DNA of 64,000 nt from Uliginosibacterium flavum (GCF_040566545.1 NZ_JBEWZI010000006.1:156814-220813); one strand, 5' to 3'; shown: positions 13,157-22,403, counted from the first letter of the stretch. Translations and numbers: made by a program. Notes: generated by a model from the sequence alone, not told the origin.

Positions 13157-16100
13157 TCAGCCCAGCCACATCCGCGCATTGCGGAACATGCGCATCCAGG
13201 GTGAATCTTCGCCCAGCGTGGCCGGCGCCCAGCTCATCTGCACGGTGCGACGGCAGCGCTCGGGGTGCGGCATCATGATGGTAAAGCGCCCGTCCGGTGT
13301 GGTCAGGCCGGTGATGCCGGCCGGTGAGCCGTTCGGATTGGCCGGATACTGGCTGGCGATTTCACCCTTGTTGTCGATGAAGCGCAGCGACACGAGAGCC
13401 TGATCCTGTGCGCCGTGCTGGCTGAAGTCGGCACGGCCTTCGCCGTGGCTGACGACGATGGGCATGCGGCTGCCGGCCATGCCGGCGAGCAGGATGCTCG
13501 GGGATTCCAGCACTTCGACCAGCGCGGTGCGGGCTTCGAACTGCTCGCTGTTGTTGCGCTGGAAACGCGGCCAGGCATCGGCGCCGGGAATGATCTCGGC
13601 GAGGTTGCTCATCATCTGGCAGCCATTGCACACGCCTAGCGCGAAGGTGTCGGTGCGTGCAAAGAAGCCGGCGAACTGTGCGCGCAGCTGCTCGTTAAAC
13701 AGGATGGACTTGGCCCAGCCCTGCCCCGCGCCGAGCACGTCGCCATAGGAAAAGCCACCGCAAGCAGCCAGACCGTGGAAGTCGGCCAGATTGACGCGAC
13801 CGGCCATCAGATCGGACATATGCACGTCATACGGCGCAAAGCCGGCCGCCTCGAAGGCCGAGGCCATTTCGTTCTGCGAATTCACGCCCTGCTCGCGCAG
13901 GATCACGACCTTTGGACGTGCGCCCTTGGCAATATAGGGTGCAGCCACATCGGCCGACGCATCGAAGCTCAGCGCCACGGACAGACCCGGATCAGTCTTG
14001 TCGGCCAGCGCGGCGAATTCCTGATCGGCACAAGTCGCGTCGTCACGAATGCGGGCGATTTCGTGGCTGACGCCGCTCCATTCCTGCAGCAGTGTGTGCA
14101 CATCGGCTTCGAACACGGTCTTGGCGTTGCGGCGGATGCGCAAACTGCCGCGATCATTCGGGAAGCCGATGAAGTGCGTTTCGGCGCCCAGCCCGGCTTC
14201 GCGCAGCATGACTTGCACGCGTTCGCGGTCGCTGCGGCGGATCTGCACGACGGCACCGAGTTCTTCGGCAAACAGCGCGCCGAAGACGCGATCATTGAAG
14301 CGGCCCTTGAGCATGTCCGGACGTTTTTCGGCGCCGTCGATGTCATTGACCATGTCGTCGTAGCACAGCGAATCCAGCTCGATCGAGATGCCGGTGCGCG
14401 CGGCGAAAGCCATCTCGGCCAGGGTGGTGAACAAGCCGCCGTCGGAGCGGTCGTGATAGGCCAGCAGCAGATCGGCTTGCTTCAGCGCGGTGATGCCCTT
14501 GAAGAAGGCCTTCATGGTCGCCGCGTCGATATCCGGCGCGTGCTCGCCGACCGAGTTGTAAGCCTGCGCGAGGATCGAGCCACCGAGGCGATGCTTGCCA
14601 CGGCCCAGATCGATCAAGACCAGTTCGGTCTCCAAACCGGCTTCGATCTTCAACTGCGGCGTCAGGGTCTTGCGAATATCCTGCACCGGCGCGAAGGCGG
14701 TGGAAATCATCGACAGCGGCGAGGTCACAGATTTGGCTTGCTCGCCATCGGTCCAGGTGCTGCGCATCGACAGCGAATCCTTGCCGACCGGAATCGACAG
14801 ATCCGCACCGATACAGAATTCGGACACGGCCTTGACCGTGTCGAACAGACGCACATCTTCGCCGCGCTGACCGCAGGCGGCCATCCAGTTGGCGGAGAGC
14901 TTCACGTCGCCGATGTTGGCCACATCAGCCGCGAGTAGATTGGTGATGGATTCGCCCACTGCCATGCGCCCCGAAGCAGCCGGATTCACGCAGGCCAGCG
15001 GGGTGCGCTCGCCCATGGCGAAGGCATCGCCGGTGTAGCCGTGGAAACTCATCGCGGTGACGGCCACATCGGCCACGGGCGTCTGCCAGGGGCCGACCAT
15101 CTGGTCGCGCGCGGTGAGGCCGCCCACCGAGCGGTCGCCGATGGTGATCAGGAAGGATTTGGAGCCCACGGCTGGCATGCGCAGCACGCGCAGCGCGGCT
15201 TCGCTCACGTCGATATCGCTCACGTCAAACGGCGGCAGGTAGATGGCGCGCGTAGCCACGTCGCGAGTCATCTTCGGCGGCTTGCCGAGCAGCACCTGCA
15301 TATCCATATCGACGGCGTGATTGCCGAAGTGGCTGTCGGTCACCTGCAGGCGGCCATCGCCGGTCGCTGTGCCGACCACGGCAAACGGGCAACGCTCGCG
15401 TTCGCAGAAGGACTGGAACAGTGGCAATGACTCGGGGCCAATCGCCAGCACGTAACGTTCCTGCGACTCGTTCGACCAGATCTCGCGCGGGCTCATGCCC
15501 GGCTCTTCGATCTGGATATTGCGCAGCTCGAAATGCGCGCCGAGTTCGGCGAAATCGGCCAGCTCCGGCATGGCGTTGGACAAGCCGCCCGCGCCCACAT
15601 CGTGCATGGCTAGAATCGGGTTCTTGTCACCCAGTTGCCAGCAGTGATCGATGACTTCCTGTGCGCGGCGTTCCATTTCCGGGTTGCCACGTTGTACCGA
15701 GGCGAAGTCCAGATCAGCCGCATTGCTGCCGGTGGCCATCGAAGACGCCGCACCACCGCCCAGACCAATCAGCATGCCGGGGCCGCCAAGCTGAATCAGC
15801 AGCGTGCCGGGCGCAAACTTGGTCTTGAAGGACTGCTCGGCCTGAATGCTGCCAAGGCCGCCAGCGATCATGATCGGCTTGTGATAGCCGCGCACTTCGC
15901 CTTCGACTTCCTGCTCGAAGGTGCGGAAGTAGCCAGTCAGATTCGGGCGGCCGAATTCGTTGTTGAAGGCGGCGGCACCCAGCGGGCCTTCGATCATGAT
16001 GTCCAAGGCGGACGCGATACGTTCCGGTTTGCCATAGGCTTTTTCCCAGGGCTGGCCAGCGCCGGGGATGTTCAGGTTCGATACGGTGAAGCCGGCCAGA

Positions 16101-17080
16101 CCGGCTTTCGGACGCGAGCCGCGACCGGTGGCGCCTTCGTCACGAATCTCACCACCCGCGCCGGTCGAGGCGCCGGCAAAGGGCGAAATCGCGGTCGGGT
16201 GATTGTGGGTTTCCACCTTGGTGATGATGTGGGTCAGCTCCTTGCGGTAAGCCCACTTTCCCTCGGTATCCGGGTAGAGGCGATCCACCTCGAAGCCTTC
16301 GATGATCGAGGAATTATCCGCGTAGGCCACCACCGTGCCCTGCGGGTGCGCCTTGTGCGTGTCGCGAATCATGCCGAAGAGCGTCTTCTCTTCCTTGCGG
16401 CCGTCGATGATCCAGTCGGCGTTGAAGATCTTGTGGCGGCAATGTTCGGAATTGGCCTGCGCGAACATCATCAATTCGACGTCGGTCGGGTTGCGATTCA
16501 CCTTGGTGAAATTGTCGACCAGATAATCGATCTCGTCGTCTGACAGGGCCAAGCCCAGTTCGGTATTCGCGACGACCAGCGCGGCGCGGCCGCCGGCGAG
16601 GATGTCGACGGTGGTCAGCGGCTGCGGCGCGTAGTGGGCGAACAGGCCGGTGGCGGCTTCCACGCTATCCAGCACCGATTCGGTCATGCGGTCGTGCAGC
16701 AACGGCAGCACGGCTTCGCGGGCAAATGTGCCATCCAGCGAGAACTGGATGCCGCGCTCGATCCGCACGATCTTGGCGAAGCCGCAGTTGTGGGCGATGT
16801 CCGTGGCCTTCGAGGACCAGGGCGAAATCGTGCCGAGGCGCGGGGTCACCAGCAGCGCCGTGCCGGCAGGCGTAGCGGCGGTAACCGGGCGGGCGTCGAG
16901 CAAGTCAATCAGGCGGGCCTGCTCAGTCGCATCCAGTGGCGCTTTCAGTTCGACGAAGTACCAGAACTCGGCCACCACGCCGCGCAATTTGGGGCTGGCA
17001 GCTTGCAGAGCGCTGGAAATACGGGACAGGCGCGAGGCCGAAAAGGCCGGTGCGCCGCGAAGGCTGAGGATTTCTGACAT
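13157..17080 (-). CDS. purL: phosphoribosylformylglycinamidine synthase (PurL, large form)
   Basis: A 1307-residue FGAM synthase, which makes FGAM from FGAR, ATP and glutamine in step four of purine synthesis. The length matches the large proteobacterial type (E. coli about 1295). The N-terminal and linker domains lead into the synthetase core (SEHCRHKIFNADW, ETHNHPTAISPFAGASTGAGG, MHDVGAGGLSNA). The C-terminal class I glutamine amidotransferase has the nucleophile Cys in FALGVCNGCQMM and the His/Glu pair in PHPERCRR. The start MSEILSLRG at 17080 fits the family; no strong ribosome binding site is seen. It is monocistronic. Confidence 0.98.
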   Translation of the reverse strand: MSEILSLRGAPAFSASRLSRISSALQAASPKLRGVVAEFWYFVELKAPLDATEQARLIDLLDARPVTAATPAGTALLVTPRLGTISPWSSKATDIAHNCGFAKIVRIERGIQFSLDGTFAREAVLPLLHDRMTESVLDSVEAATGLFAHYAPQPLTTVDILAGGRAALVVANTELGLALSDDEIDYLVDNFTKVNRNPTDVELMMFAQANSEHCRHKIFNADWIIDGRKEEKTLFGMIRDTHKAHPQGTVVAYADNSSIIEGFEVDRLYPDTEGKWAYRKELTHIITKVETHNHPTAISPFAGASTGAGGEIRDEGATGRGSRPKAGLAGFTVSNLNIPGAGQPWEKAYGKPERIASALDIMIEGPLGAAAFNNEFGRPNLTGYFRTFEQEVEGEVRGYHKPIMIAGGLGSIQAEQSFKTKFAPGTLLIQLGGPGMLIGLGGGAASSMATGSNAADLDFASVQRGNPEMERRAQEVIDHCWQLGDKNPILAMHDVGAGGLSNAMPELADFAELGAHFELRNIQIEEPGMSPREIWSNESQERYVLAIGPESLPLFQSFCERERCPFAVVGTATGDGRLQVTDSHFGNHAVDMDMQVLLGKPPKMTRDVATRAIYLPPFDVSDIDVSEAALRVLRMPAVGSKSFLITIGDRSVGGLTARDQMVGPWQTPVADVAVTAMSFHGYTGDAFAMGERTPLACVNPAASGRMAVGESITNLLAADVANIGDVKLSANWMAACGQRGEDVRLFDTVKAVSEFCIGADLSIPVGKDSLSMRSTWTDGEQAKSVTSPLSMISTAFAPVQDIRKTLTPQLKIEAGLETELVLIDLGRGKHRLGGSILAQAYNSVGEHAPDIDAATMKAFFKGITALKQADLLLAYHDRSDGGLFTTLAEMAFAARTGISIELDSLCYDDMVNDIDGAEKRPDMLKGRFNDRVFGALFAEELGAVVQIRRSDRERVQVMLREAGLGAETHFIGFPNDRGSLRIRRNAKTVFEADVHTLLQEWSGVSHEIARIRDDATCADQEFAALADKTDPGLSVALSFDASADVAAPYIAKGARPKVVILREQGVNSQNEMASAFEAAGFAPYDVHMSDLMAGRVNLADFHGLAACGGFSYGDVLGAGQGWAKSILFNEQLRAQFAGFFARTDTFALGVCNGCQMMSNLAEIIPGADAWPRFQRNNSEQFEARTALVEVLESPSILLAGMAGSRMPIVVSHGEGRADFSQHGAQDQALVSLRFIDNKGEIASQYPANPNGSPAGITGLTTPDGRFTIMMPHPERCRRTVQMSWAPATLGEDSPWMRMFRNARMWLG

Positions 17081-17221
17081 GGACGCGTACTCGAGTGGAG
17101 CCGGCAAGGCCGGTCTGAGGAGGCGCGGATTATACCGGATCAGGCCCTTCAAAACCGCCAAAAACTGCCGTTACAGGGGAAGCAAAGCCGGACGTACTCA
17201 ACCCACCAGGAGGAAACCAGC

Positions 17222-17620
17222 ATGCCCCACACCATCGAAAAACCCGAAGCCCAATGGCGCGAAGAGCTTGACCCGGAGCAATTCCGCATCGCCCGCCTGA
17301 AGGGCAATGAACGTCCGTTTGCTGGCGAATACTGGGATGTGTGGGACAAAGGCAGCTATCACTGCCGCTGCTGCGACGTCGAACTTTTTGGTGCGGAGGC
17401 CAAATTCGACGCTGGCGACGGCTGGGCCACTTTCCACAGCGAAGCACAGCCCGGCAACATCGAGCAGATTGACGACTTCAGCCGCGGCAACTACCGCATC
17501 GAAGCCGCCTGCCGGCACTGCGGCGCGCACCTGGGCCACATCTTCGACGACGGCCCCGGGCCGAACGGCACGCACTATCGGATCAATTCGGCCTCGATCA
17601 GGCTCAACAAGAAACCATAG
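17222..17620 (+). CDS. MsrB-fold protein lacking both redox cysteines (probable pseudoenzyme)
   Basis: A 132-residue protein of the peptide methionine-R-sulfoxide reductase (MsrB) family. The zinc site is intact (CRCC at 48-51, CRHC at 97-100), and the AHLGHIF region is kept. The catalytic Cys of the RYCINSAS motif is Arg120 here (HYRINSAS), and the recycling Cys before GWPSF is Asp66 (GDGWATF). The close paralogue at 18082 has Cys at both places. It should therefore not reduce methionine sulfoxide by the known mechanism. The reading frame, start and GGAGGAAA box are intact, so it is not simply decaying. A binding or regulatory role is possible but unproven. Confidence 0.85.
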   Translation: MPHTIEKPEAQWREELDPEQFRIARLKGNERPFAGEYWDVWDKGSYHCRCCDVELFGAEAKFDAGDGWATFHSEAQPGNIEQIDDFSRGNYRIEAACRHCGAHLGHIFDDGPGPNGTHYRINSASIRLNKKP

Positions 17621-17621
17621 C

Positions 17622-17740
17622 CCGCTGAAGAGCCGCATGCAGACTTGATCTGCAGCACATCTACCCGCTCAGGCTTGCTGGACGGCGCTGAGCAGACAGG
17701 CATGTCGAAGAAGATTGCCAGGAGCGGATCTTCAGGCATG
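17622..17740. repeat. intergenic hairpin repeat, copy
   Basis: GCTGAAGAGCCGCATGCAGA begins immediately after the MsrB-like gene and GAGCGGATCTTCAGGC closes it. It abuts the 125-bp element that starts at 17742. Confidence 0.6.
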
Positions 17741-17741
17741 C

Positions 17742-17866
17742 CTATTGATTCGGCTCGATTCAAGTTTGAAACGTAGGTGCGACTTCAGTCGCACACCGCG
17801 CTCAGCCGGCCGACTGAAGTTGGCCCTACACCAGCACGTGCCACTATTTGCTGGCCCAATCAATAG
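17742..17866. repeat. 125-bp REPIN/MITE-like element, copy 1
   Basis: The element is bounded by CTATTGATT and AATCAATAG (perfect 9-bp terminal inverted repeats). It holds two internal hairpins: GTGCGACTTCAGTCGCAC (about 17777-17794, perfect) and GGCCGACTGAAGTTGGCC (about 17808-17825). A second copy of the same length lies at 28437-28561. Two REP-like hairpins in opposite orientation are the layout of REPINs. Confidence 0.8.
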
Positions 17867-17945
17867 TTGAGCCGGGCACCACACCAAGCCTGCACGCCAA
17901 AGTTGAGGGCGCGAAGTGCATTCCATCATGGCGCCGGGCGGGCTA

Positions 17946-18047
17946 ATTCCATTTCTAAATCAATACGATCACGAAAACTAGCCGCAGAAAGTGTAAAGAC
18001 ACGGCAAGGCAAAGTTGACAAAGAGCGGATTGATTTAGAAATGGAAT
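17946..18047 (+). repeat. 102-bp MITE-like element, copy 1
   Basis: Begins ATTCCATTTCTAAATCAAT and ends with its exact reverse complement, a perfect 19-bp terminal inverted repeat. The interior carries no coding capacity. A second copy of identical length lies inverted at 33516-33617, with about 7 mismatches. TTGACA at about 18015-18020 faces the msrB gene 62 bases downstream and could supply a -35 box. No clear target-site duplication is visible. Confidence 0.85.
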
Positions 18048-18081
18048 AAGATCAAAACGCCCCCTTCTGCAGAGACCCGAC

Positions 18082-18477
18082 ATGACCGACAAAATCGAAA
18101 AACCCGAGGCCGAATGGCGCGAAATCCTGAGCCCGGAAGAATTCCGGGTGGCGCGCATGAAAGGCACCGAACGTCCCTTCACCGGTGAATACTGGAATGT
18201 GTGGGACGCTGGCGAATACCACTGCCGCTGCTGCGGCGCACCCTTGTTCAACGCTGATGCCAAGTTTGACGCCGGCTGTGGCTGGCCGAGTTTCAGCAGC
18301 GCGGCCGTGGCCGAGAATGTCTCCGAAATCAGGGACATGAGCCATGGCATGATCCGCACCGAAGTCGTCTGCCAGCAATGCGGCGCGCATCTGGGCCATG
18401 TCTTCCCCGACGGCCCCGCGCCGACCGGGTTGCGCTACTGCATCAATTCCGCCTCGATCAAGCTGGATAAGGCGTAG
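18082..18477 (+). CDS. msrB: peptide-methionine (R)-S-oxide reductase MsrB
   Basis: A 131-residue enzyme that reduces methionine-R-sulfoxide in proteins, normally with thioredoxin. All key residues are present: zinc ligands CRCC (48-51) and CQQC (97-100), recycling Cys66 in AGCGWPSF, AHLGHVFPDGP, and catalytic Cys120 in RYCINSAS. It is collinear without gaps over nearly its whole length with the upstream paralogue at 17222, so the pair arose by tandem duplication now split by three repeat elements. A MITE-like element ends 34 bases before the ATG and may carry promoter sequence. Confidence 0.95.
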   Translation: MTDKIEKPEAEWREILSPEEFRVARMKGTERPFTGEYWNVWDAGEYHCRCCGAPLFNADAKFDAGCGWPSFSSAAVAENVSEIRDMSHGMIRTEVVCQQCGAHLGHVFPDGPAPTGLRYCINSASIKLDKA

Positions 18478-18494
18478 AACCGCCTGCGTAGGTG

Positions 18495-18598
18495 CGACTC
18501 TTCGACAAGCTCAGGAGAGCCGCGCCCCGCTTTGCTCTGCAGCCTGCCTGCCTGCCTGCCTGCCGCAAGAGTGAAGCTGGGTGCGGCTCTGCGGGCTA
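18495..18598. repeat. intergenic hairpin repeat, copy with GCCT tandem
   Basis: Contains CTTCGACAAGCTCAGGAGAG, AGAGCCGCGCC, a run of GCCT units (CCTGCCTGCCTGCCTGCCTG) and GTGCGGCTCTGCGGG. It is a composite of the hairpin family and the dispersed TTCGACAAGCTCAGG motif. Confidence 0.55.
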
Positions 18599-19312
18599 GC
18601 CGTGCTTGATCACATCAATCTCGCGCAAGGCGCGCAACACCGGCGAATCGAACTCGCGCCGCGCCTGCACGAACACGATCACGCTCGTGGCGATGATGAA
18701 CAGCCAGGGCGAGAGCATCCAGCCCAGCACCGCCATGCCGAAGTAGTAGGCACGAATGCCGCGGTTGAAGTCATCGCCGGCACAGGTATTGGCCGCCGCG
18801 TGTTTCTGCGCGTAACGCTCCAGCTGATCCGGATCGGCTTCCTTCTGCGGCACCGCGCCGGTGATGATCGACAGCACGTTGAACTGACGTAGCGCCCAGG
18901 TGAATTTGAAGTAGGCGACCACGAAAACCGTGATCAGCAGCACCAGCTTCAGTTCCATCGCCTCACGCGAATAGCTGTGTGAAAACTGCAACTCGGCCGC
19001 CGTATCCATGAAGCGATCCAGCGCGCCCAAGGTCGCGAACAAGCCCGCAATGATGTAGATCGAAGTGTTGGCGTAGAAGGAAACGCTGCTGACCAGATTG
19101 CTCACCAGAGCGCAGTCGACGATGCGGTTCTCGCGCGTGAGCAACTCGCGCGCCCATTCCAGACGCAGCCGATGTCCTTCGGCCAGCAGCGTGGTATGGC
19201 CTTTCCAGCCTTTTTCCACGAGGCGTTCGTAACCGAACCAGCAGATCAGAAACCAGCTCAGACCGAGCCAGTCGACCCAGGAAAATTTGGCGAAGAAACT
19301 GAAGAAATTCAT
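18596..19312 (-). CDS. DUF599 family membrane protein
   Basis: A 238-residue integral membrane protein matching DUF599 of proteobacteria. It starts MNFFSFFAKFSWVDWLGLSW and has transmembrane segments near the N-terminus (about 10-28), around NLVSSVSFYANTSIYIIAGLF, around LVLLITVFVVAYFKFTWALRQFN and near the C-terminus (GWMLSPWLFIIATSVIVF). RAYYFGMAVLGW is a conserved family segment. Function unknown. I chose the ATG at 19312; the longer frame to 19555 encodes a Cys/Ala-rich stretch that overlaps repeats and is not protein-like. Confidence 0.85.
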   Translation of the reverse strand: MNFFSFFAKFSWVDWLGLSWFLICWFGYERLVEKGWKGHTTLLAEGHRLRLEWARELLTRENRIVDCALVSNLVSSVSFYANTSIYIIAGLFATLGALDRFMDTAAELQFSHSYSREAMELKLVLLITVFVVAYFKFTWALRQFNVLSIITGAVPQKEADPDQLERYAQKHAAANTCAGDDFNRGIRAYYFGMAVLGWMLSPWLFIIATSVIVFVQARREFDSPVLRALREIDVIKHG

Positions 19313-19396
19313 GTGGGCGTGCCCGCAGCAAGAGACATGACAAGCGGGCGAGCATGCCCGAGCCGCTTGCGCGGCGCAAGAGCTGTCAAAACAGCA

Positions 19397-19443
19397 CGCT
19401 GAAGAGCCGCACGCAGCATGCCTCGCCAGACATCCTGCCCGGC
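19397..19443. repeat. intergenic hairpin repeat, partial copy
   Basis: GCTGAAGAGCCGCACGCAGC followed by ATGCCTCGCCAGACATCCTG is a half unit of the hairpin family in the 263-base gap between DUF599 and the binding-protein gene. Confidence 0.5.
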
Positions 19444-19575
19444 AATCGCCGTCCAGCTTGCGTTTGCAGAATGAATAGCCTGCAAGCCACGCCCATAGCC
19501 ACTCTGCGGACACATACGATGAGGGCGGCCGGCTCCGGTCAGCCAGCCGCCCCACCGCGCCCCCTCTCGAAGGGC

Positions 19576-21489
19576 TTACTGCTCAATGAAATATTGCTGG
19601 GGTAGCGACGGGTTGGGCGTTGGCCAGATCCACGCGCCGAGCATGCCTGCGGGTACACCGTGCAGCCGGGTGGCGCGAATGCCGGTCTGCGCGGGGGAGC
19701 TGACGGTACCGAGTACTTCCAGCTCGTCGGCAGCAATCGCAAGGATCTTGCGAAACAGCGCATCGGCTTCAGCGTCGGATTTCGCAGCCTTCCACTGATC
19801 CCACAGTGCGAGGCGCTGCTTCATCGGCACCGATGGTTCGACTCCCTGCTTGCCGCCGCTCTCGTACCAGCGCACCCAGGGCAGGCTCTGGCGCGAATCG
19901 GCCGGGTGCTGGGCGAGATAGGCGCGCGGGTTCTGACTCGGATCGATGCCGCCGGAGACGACATCCACACCGATGTCGTAATCATTGGCGCGCGCCCGGT
20001 TCATCACCACCACGCGATCCAGCGATTCGATCACCAGTTCCACCCCTGCCTGTGCCCAGCTTTTCTGGATCAGCTTCAGCGAATCGACCATCTGATTCGA
20101 GTAGTTGTTGACGATGGCGCGCAGGCTCAGGCGCTTGCCGTCCGGCAGCAGGCGATAGCCCTCGGCGTCACGCCGGGTAAGGCCCAGCGCGTCGAGCTGA
20201 CTGTTCGTGGCAGCAAGATCAAAGCGCGTGTACTGCGTAGCAAGTTTCTCGTTATGGAAGCGATGCCCGGCTGGGGGGCCCACCTGCCAGGGGCTGGCTT
20301 CGCCATGGAACACCTCGCGGGCGATGGCCCCACGCTCGATGGCTTGCGACAGCGCGGCCTTGAAGCGCACATCAGAGAACAACGCGCCCAGGCCTGAGTT
20401 CGGGGTTGTGTGGTTCAGGTACAAACCGACCGCCGAGGCATTCACATCCGGCAGGCGCAAAATCAAGTGACTACCGCGCGCCACCAGCGGCGCCAGTTGT
20501 TCGCGCAGGGCCACGCCGCCGACATGACGAATCTGCAGATCGAGATTGCCGGCTATCGCCGCAGTCTGGATGGCTGCGGCGTCCTTGAACAGATCAAACT
20601 GGATGGTGTCCAGATACGGCAATTGCCGTCCGGCCTGATCGACCTGCCAGAAGTAGGGATTGCGCCGCACCACCACGGGCGCCATGCCCCGCCCCATCGG
20701 CGCACTGATCACCCAGGGATCCAGCGTCGGCTTGGCAGTGGTGTACCAGCGCCCACCAAAAGCCGGGCAGCGCTGATTGAAGAGCGCCACCCAACCGGAA
20801 AGCCCGGCTTCCTTGGCCAGCGTGTCGGCCTGCGGATTGTGGGCGGCATGGAACTGGGCACAGTAGTGTTTCGGATACAGCACGGGGTGATGACCGTAGG
20901 GCCCAGCCAGTTCCTCGGGCAGGCCCCGGTTGCCGGCAGCGAAGCGGATGCGCACGCGCCAGCGATCCAGCGCCTCGGCCTGCATTGGCTGGCCGCCGGC
21001 CTGATAGCGATCCGGCGGATTGCCGGAAAGCGGCTGGTTGGCGATCACGTCATTGACCGCGAACACCACGTCGTCTGCAGTAAAAGGCACGCCATCGGAC
21101 CAGCGCATGCCGCGCCTGAGCGTGAAAATGTATTCGGTTGAATCCTTGTTTGCCGTCCAGGCTGCGGCGATGTTGGGCTGCACGCGGTCGAATTTCGCAT
21201 CCCAGCGCGTGAGGCCCTGAGCGATGAAGCGCAACACGCCATTCTCGTCACCAGTCGCCAGCAAGGCCGTGCGCAGGCTACCGCCGTAGCGGCCATTGGC
21301 TTCAAGCGGTGTAATGATTTCCGGCTGATCCGGCAGACGGCGCTGCACCGGCGCCAGCTCACCAGCGGCGACTTTTGCGGTCAGTTCCGGGGCTTCGCTG
21401 AACGCCTGGCTGTTCATGGTCGCCAAACCGGCGAGTGCTGCCAGCGCAGCACGGCAAAGCCAGCTCCGTACGAATGGCTCTGGATGCAT
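19576..21489 (-). CDS. ABC transporter substrate-binding protein, family 5
   Basis: A 637-residue periplasmic solute-binding protein of the peptide/nickel/opine type (SBP_bac_5). A signal peptide ends near SQAF. The family pattern is visible: YGGSLRTALL, ITRWDAKF-like, TLRRGMRWSDGVPFTADDVVFAVND, and later GVDVVSGGIDPSQNPRAYL. AGAGGG precedes the ATG at 21489; a second ATG at 21495 is less well spaced. No permease or ATPase genes are adjacent, so it must work with components elsewhere. It lies 71 bases downstream of an AraC-type gene on the same strand, which may regulate it. Confidence 0.88.
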   Translation of the reverse strand: MHPEPFVRSWLCRAALAALAGLATMNSQAFSEAPELTAKVAAGELAPVQRRLPDQPEIITPLEANGRYGGSLRTALLATGDENGVLRFIAQGLTRWDAKFDRVQPNIAAAWTANKDSTEYIFTLRRGMRWSDGVPFTADDVVFAVNDVIANQPLSGNPPDRYQAGGQPMQAEALDRWRVRIRFAAGNRGLPEELAGPYGHHPVLYPKHYCAQFHAAHNPQADTLAKEAGLSGWVALFNQRCPAFGGRWYTTAKPTLDPWVISAPMGRGMAPVVVRRNPYFWQVDQAGRQLPYLDTIQFDLFKDAAAIQTAAIAGNLDLQIRHVGGVALREQLAPLVARGSHLILRLPDVNASAVGLYLNHTTPNSGLGALFSDVRFKAALSQAIERGAIAREVFHGEASPWQVGPPAGHRFHNEKLATQYTRFDLAATNSQLDALGLTRRDAEGYRLLPDGKRLSLRAIVNNYSNQMVDSLKLIQKSWAQAGVELVIESLDRVVVMNRARANDYDIGVDVVSGGIDPSQNPRAYLAQHPADSRQSLPWVRWYESGGKQGVEPSVPMKQRLALWDQWKAAKSDAEADALFRKILAIAADELEVLGTVSSPAQTGIRATRLHGVPAGMLGAWIWPTPNPSLPQQYFIEQ

Positions 21490-21560
21490 GATCATTCCCT
21501 CTCGAATACCGGTCAGTTCCCGGCACGTCAAGCGTGCCACGCTGGCGATATGGAAATTGA

Positions 21561-22403
21561 TCAGGATCGGCGTTTGGAGAGATGCGCAACCGGCAGATAG
21601 AAGGCGAAACGCCGCTCCTGCGGGGCGGTATAGCCGCTCACCGTAATCTCGCGCAGCAGCATGCGGGCGTCCTCACGCAAGATGCAGCCCAAGTCGCGAC
21701 GGATCTGTTCGACCACCGCTGTCAGCTGAACGGCACGCGGATAGCCCAGGGTATGCCAGACCGCATACAAGCCGCCGTCATGTAACACATGATCGACCCG
21801 CGCCACATCCTGCGGTTGCCCGGCGGCGGGGACGAAATGCAGGACATCGACACGATCCAGGGCTGATCCTCCCAGCGGCCGATCGCGATCCAGCGCCATC
21901 CAGTTGCGCCAGCGCTTTGCCCCGGCCACCGCCAGGCTGCCCACCAGCAGCCCTGTCACGCTGCGCTGCTCCGCGATGACGCCCTGATACGGCAACTGAT
22001 AAACCTCACGCGCGGGCAGTTGCTCAAGATGAAGTGCCGGCAGCACTGCTGCATGTGGCATCAGAACGGGGGTTTGCGAGGGCGCGAAGCCAAACTGCCG
22101 CACAAAGGCGTGATTGAAGGCGGCCGCCGAAGCATAGCCAGCCGCCAATCCAAGATCCTGAATGCTCGACCTGCCCTGCCGCATCTGCACCATCGCGCGC
22201 TTCAGACGCAGGCGCCGCAGGGTCACCATCGGCGTCTCACCCACCTTGCTGCGATACAAACGCTCCAGCTGGGACGGCGACAGGCAGGCCAGATCGGCCA
22301 GCCGCGCCAGCGACACTTCGTCATCGAGATGCGAGCCCAGATAGTCGAGCACGCTGCGCACGCGCTTGGACTGCAGGGCAAACAACTCAACACTCATGCG
22401 CAT
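21561..22403 (-). CDS. AraC-family regulator with C-terminal GyrI-like domain
   Basis: A 280-residue regulator with the DNA-binding domain at the N-terminus (residues about 15-115; SLARLADLACLSPSQLERLYRS and DLGLAAGYASAAAFNHAFVRQFG are the two helix-turn-helix units). A GyrI-like/AraC effector-binding domain spans about 125-275 and is expected to bind a small ligand. This order is seen in the Rob/SoxS-like relatives. GGGAG stands before the ATG at 22403. It probably controls the downstream solute-binding protein and possibly itself; no operator could be assigned. Confidence 0.87.
   Translation of the reverse strand: MRMSVELFALQSKRVRSVLDYLGSHLDDEVSLARLADLACLSPSQLERLYRSKVGETPMVTLRRLRLKRAMVQMRQGRSSIQDLGLAAGYASAAAFNHAFVRQFGFAPSQTPVLMPHAAVLPALHLEQLPAREVYQLPYQGVIAEQRSVTGLLVGSLAVAGAKRWRNWMALDRDRPLGGSALDRVDVLHFVPAAGQPQDVARVDHVLHDGGLYAVWHTLGYPRAVQLTAVVEQIRRDLGCILREDARMLLREITVSGYTAPQERRFAFYLPVAHLSKRRS

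Noticed and set aside
13774..14938. Long plus-strand open frame opposite purL
   Set aside because: It is a codon-bias shadow of the purL gene, with no ribosome binding site or recognisable protein.
19578..22403. Complete peptide ABC transporter operon around the family-5 binding protein
   Set aside because: Only the binding protein and a regulator are present; no permease or ATPase genes adjoin.
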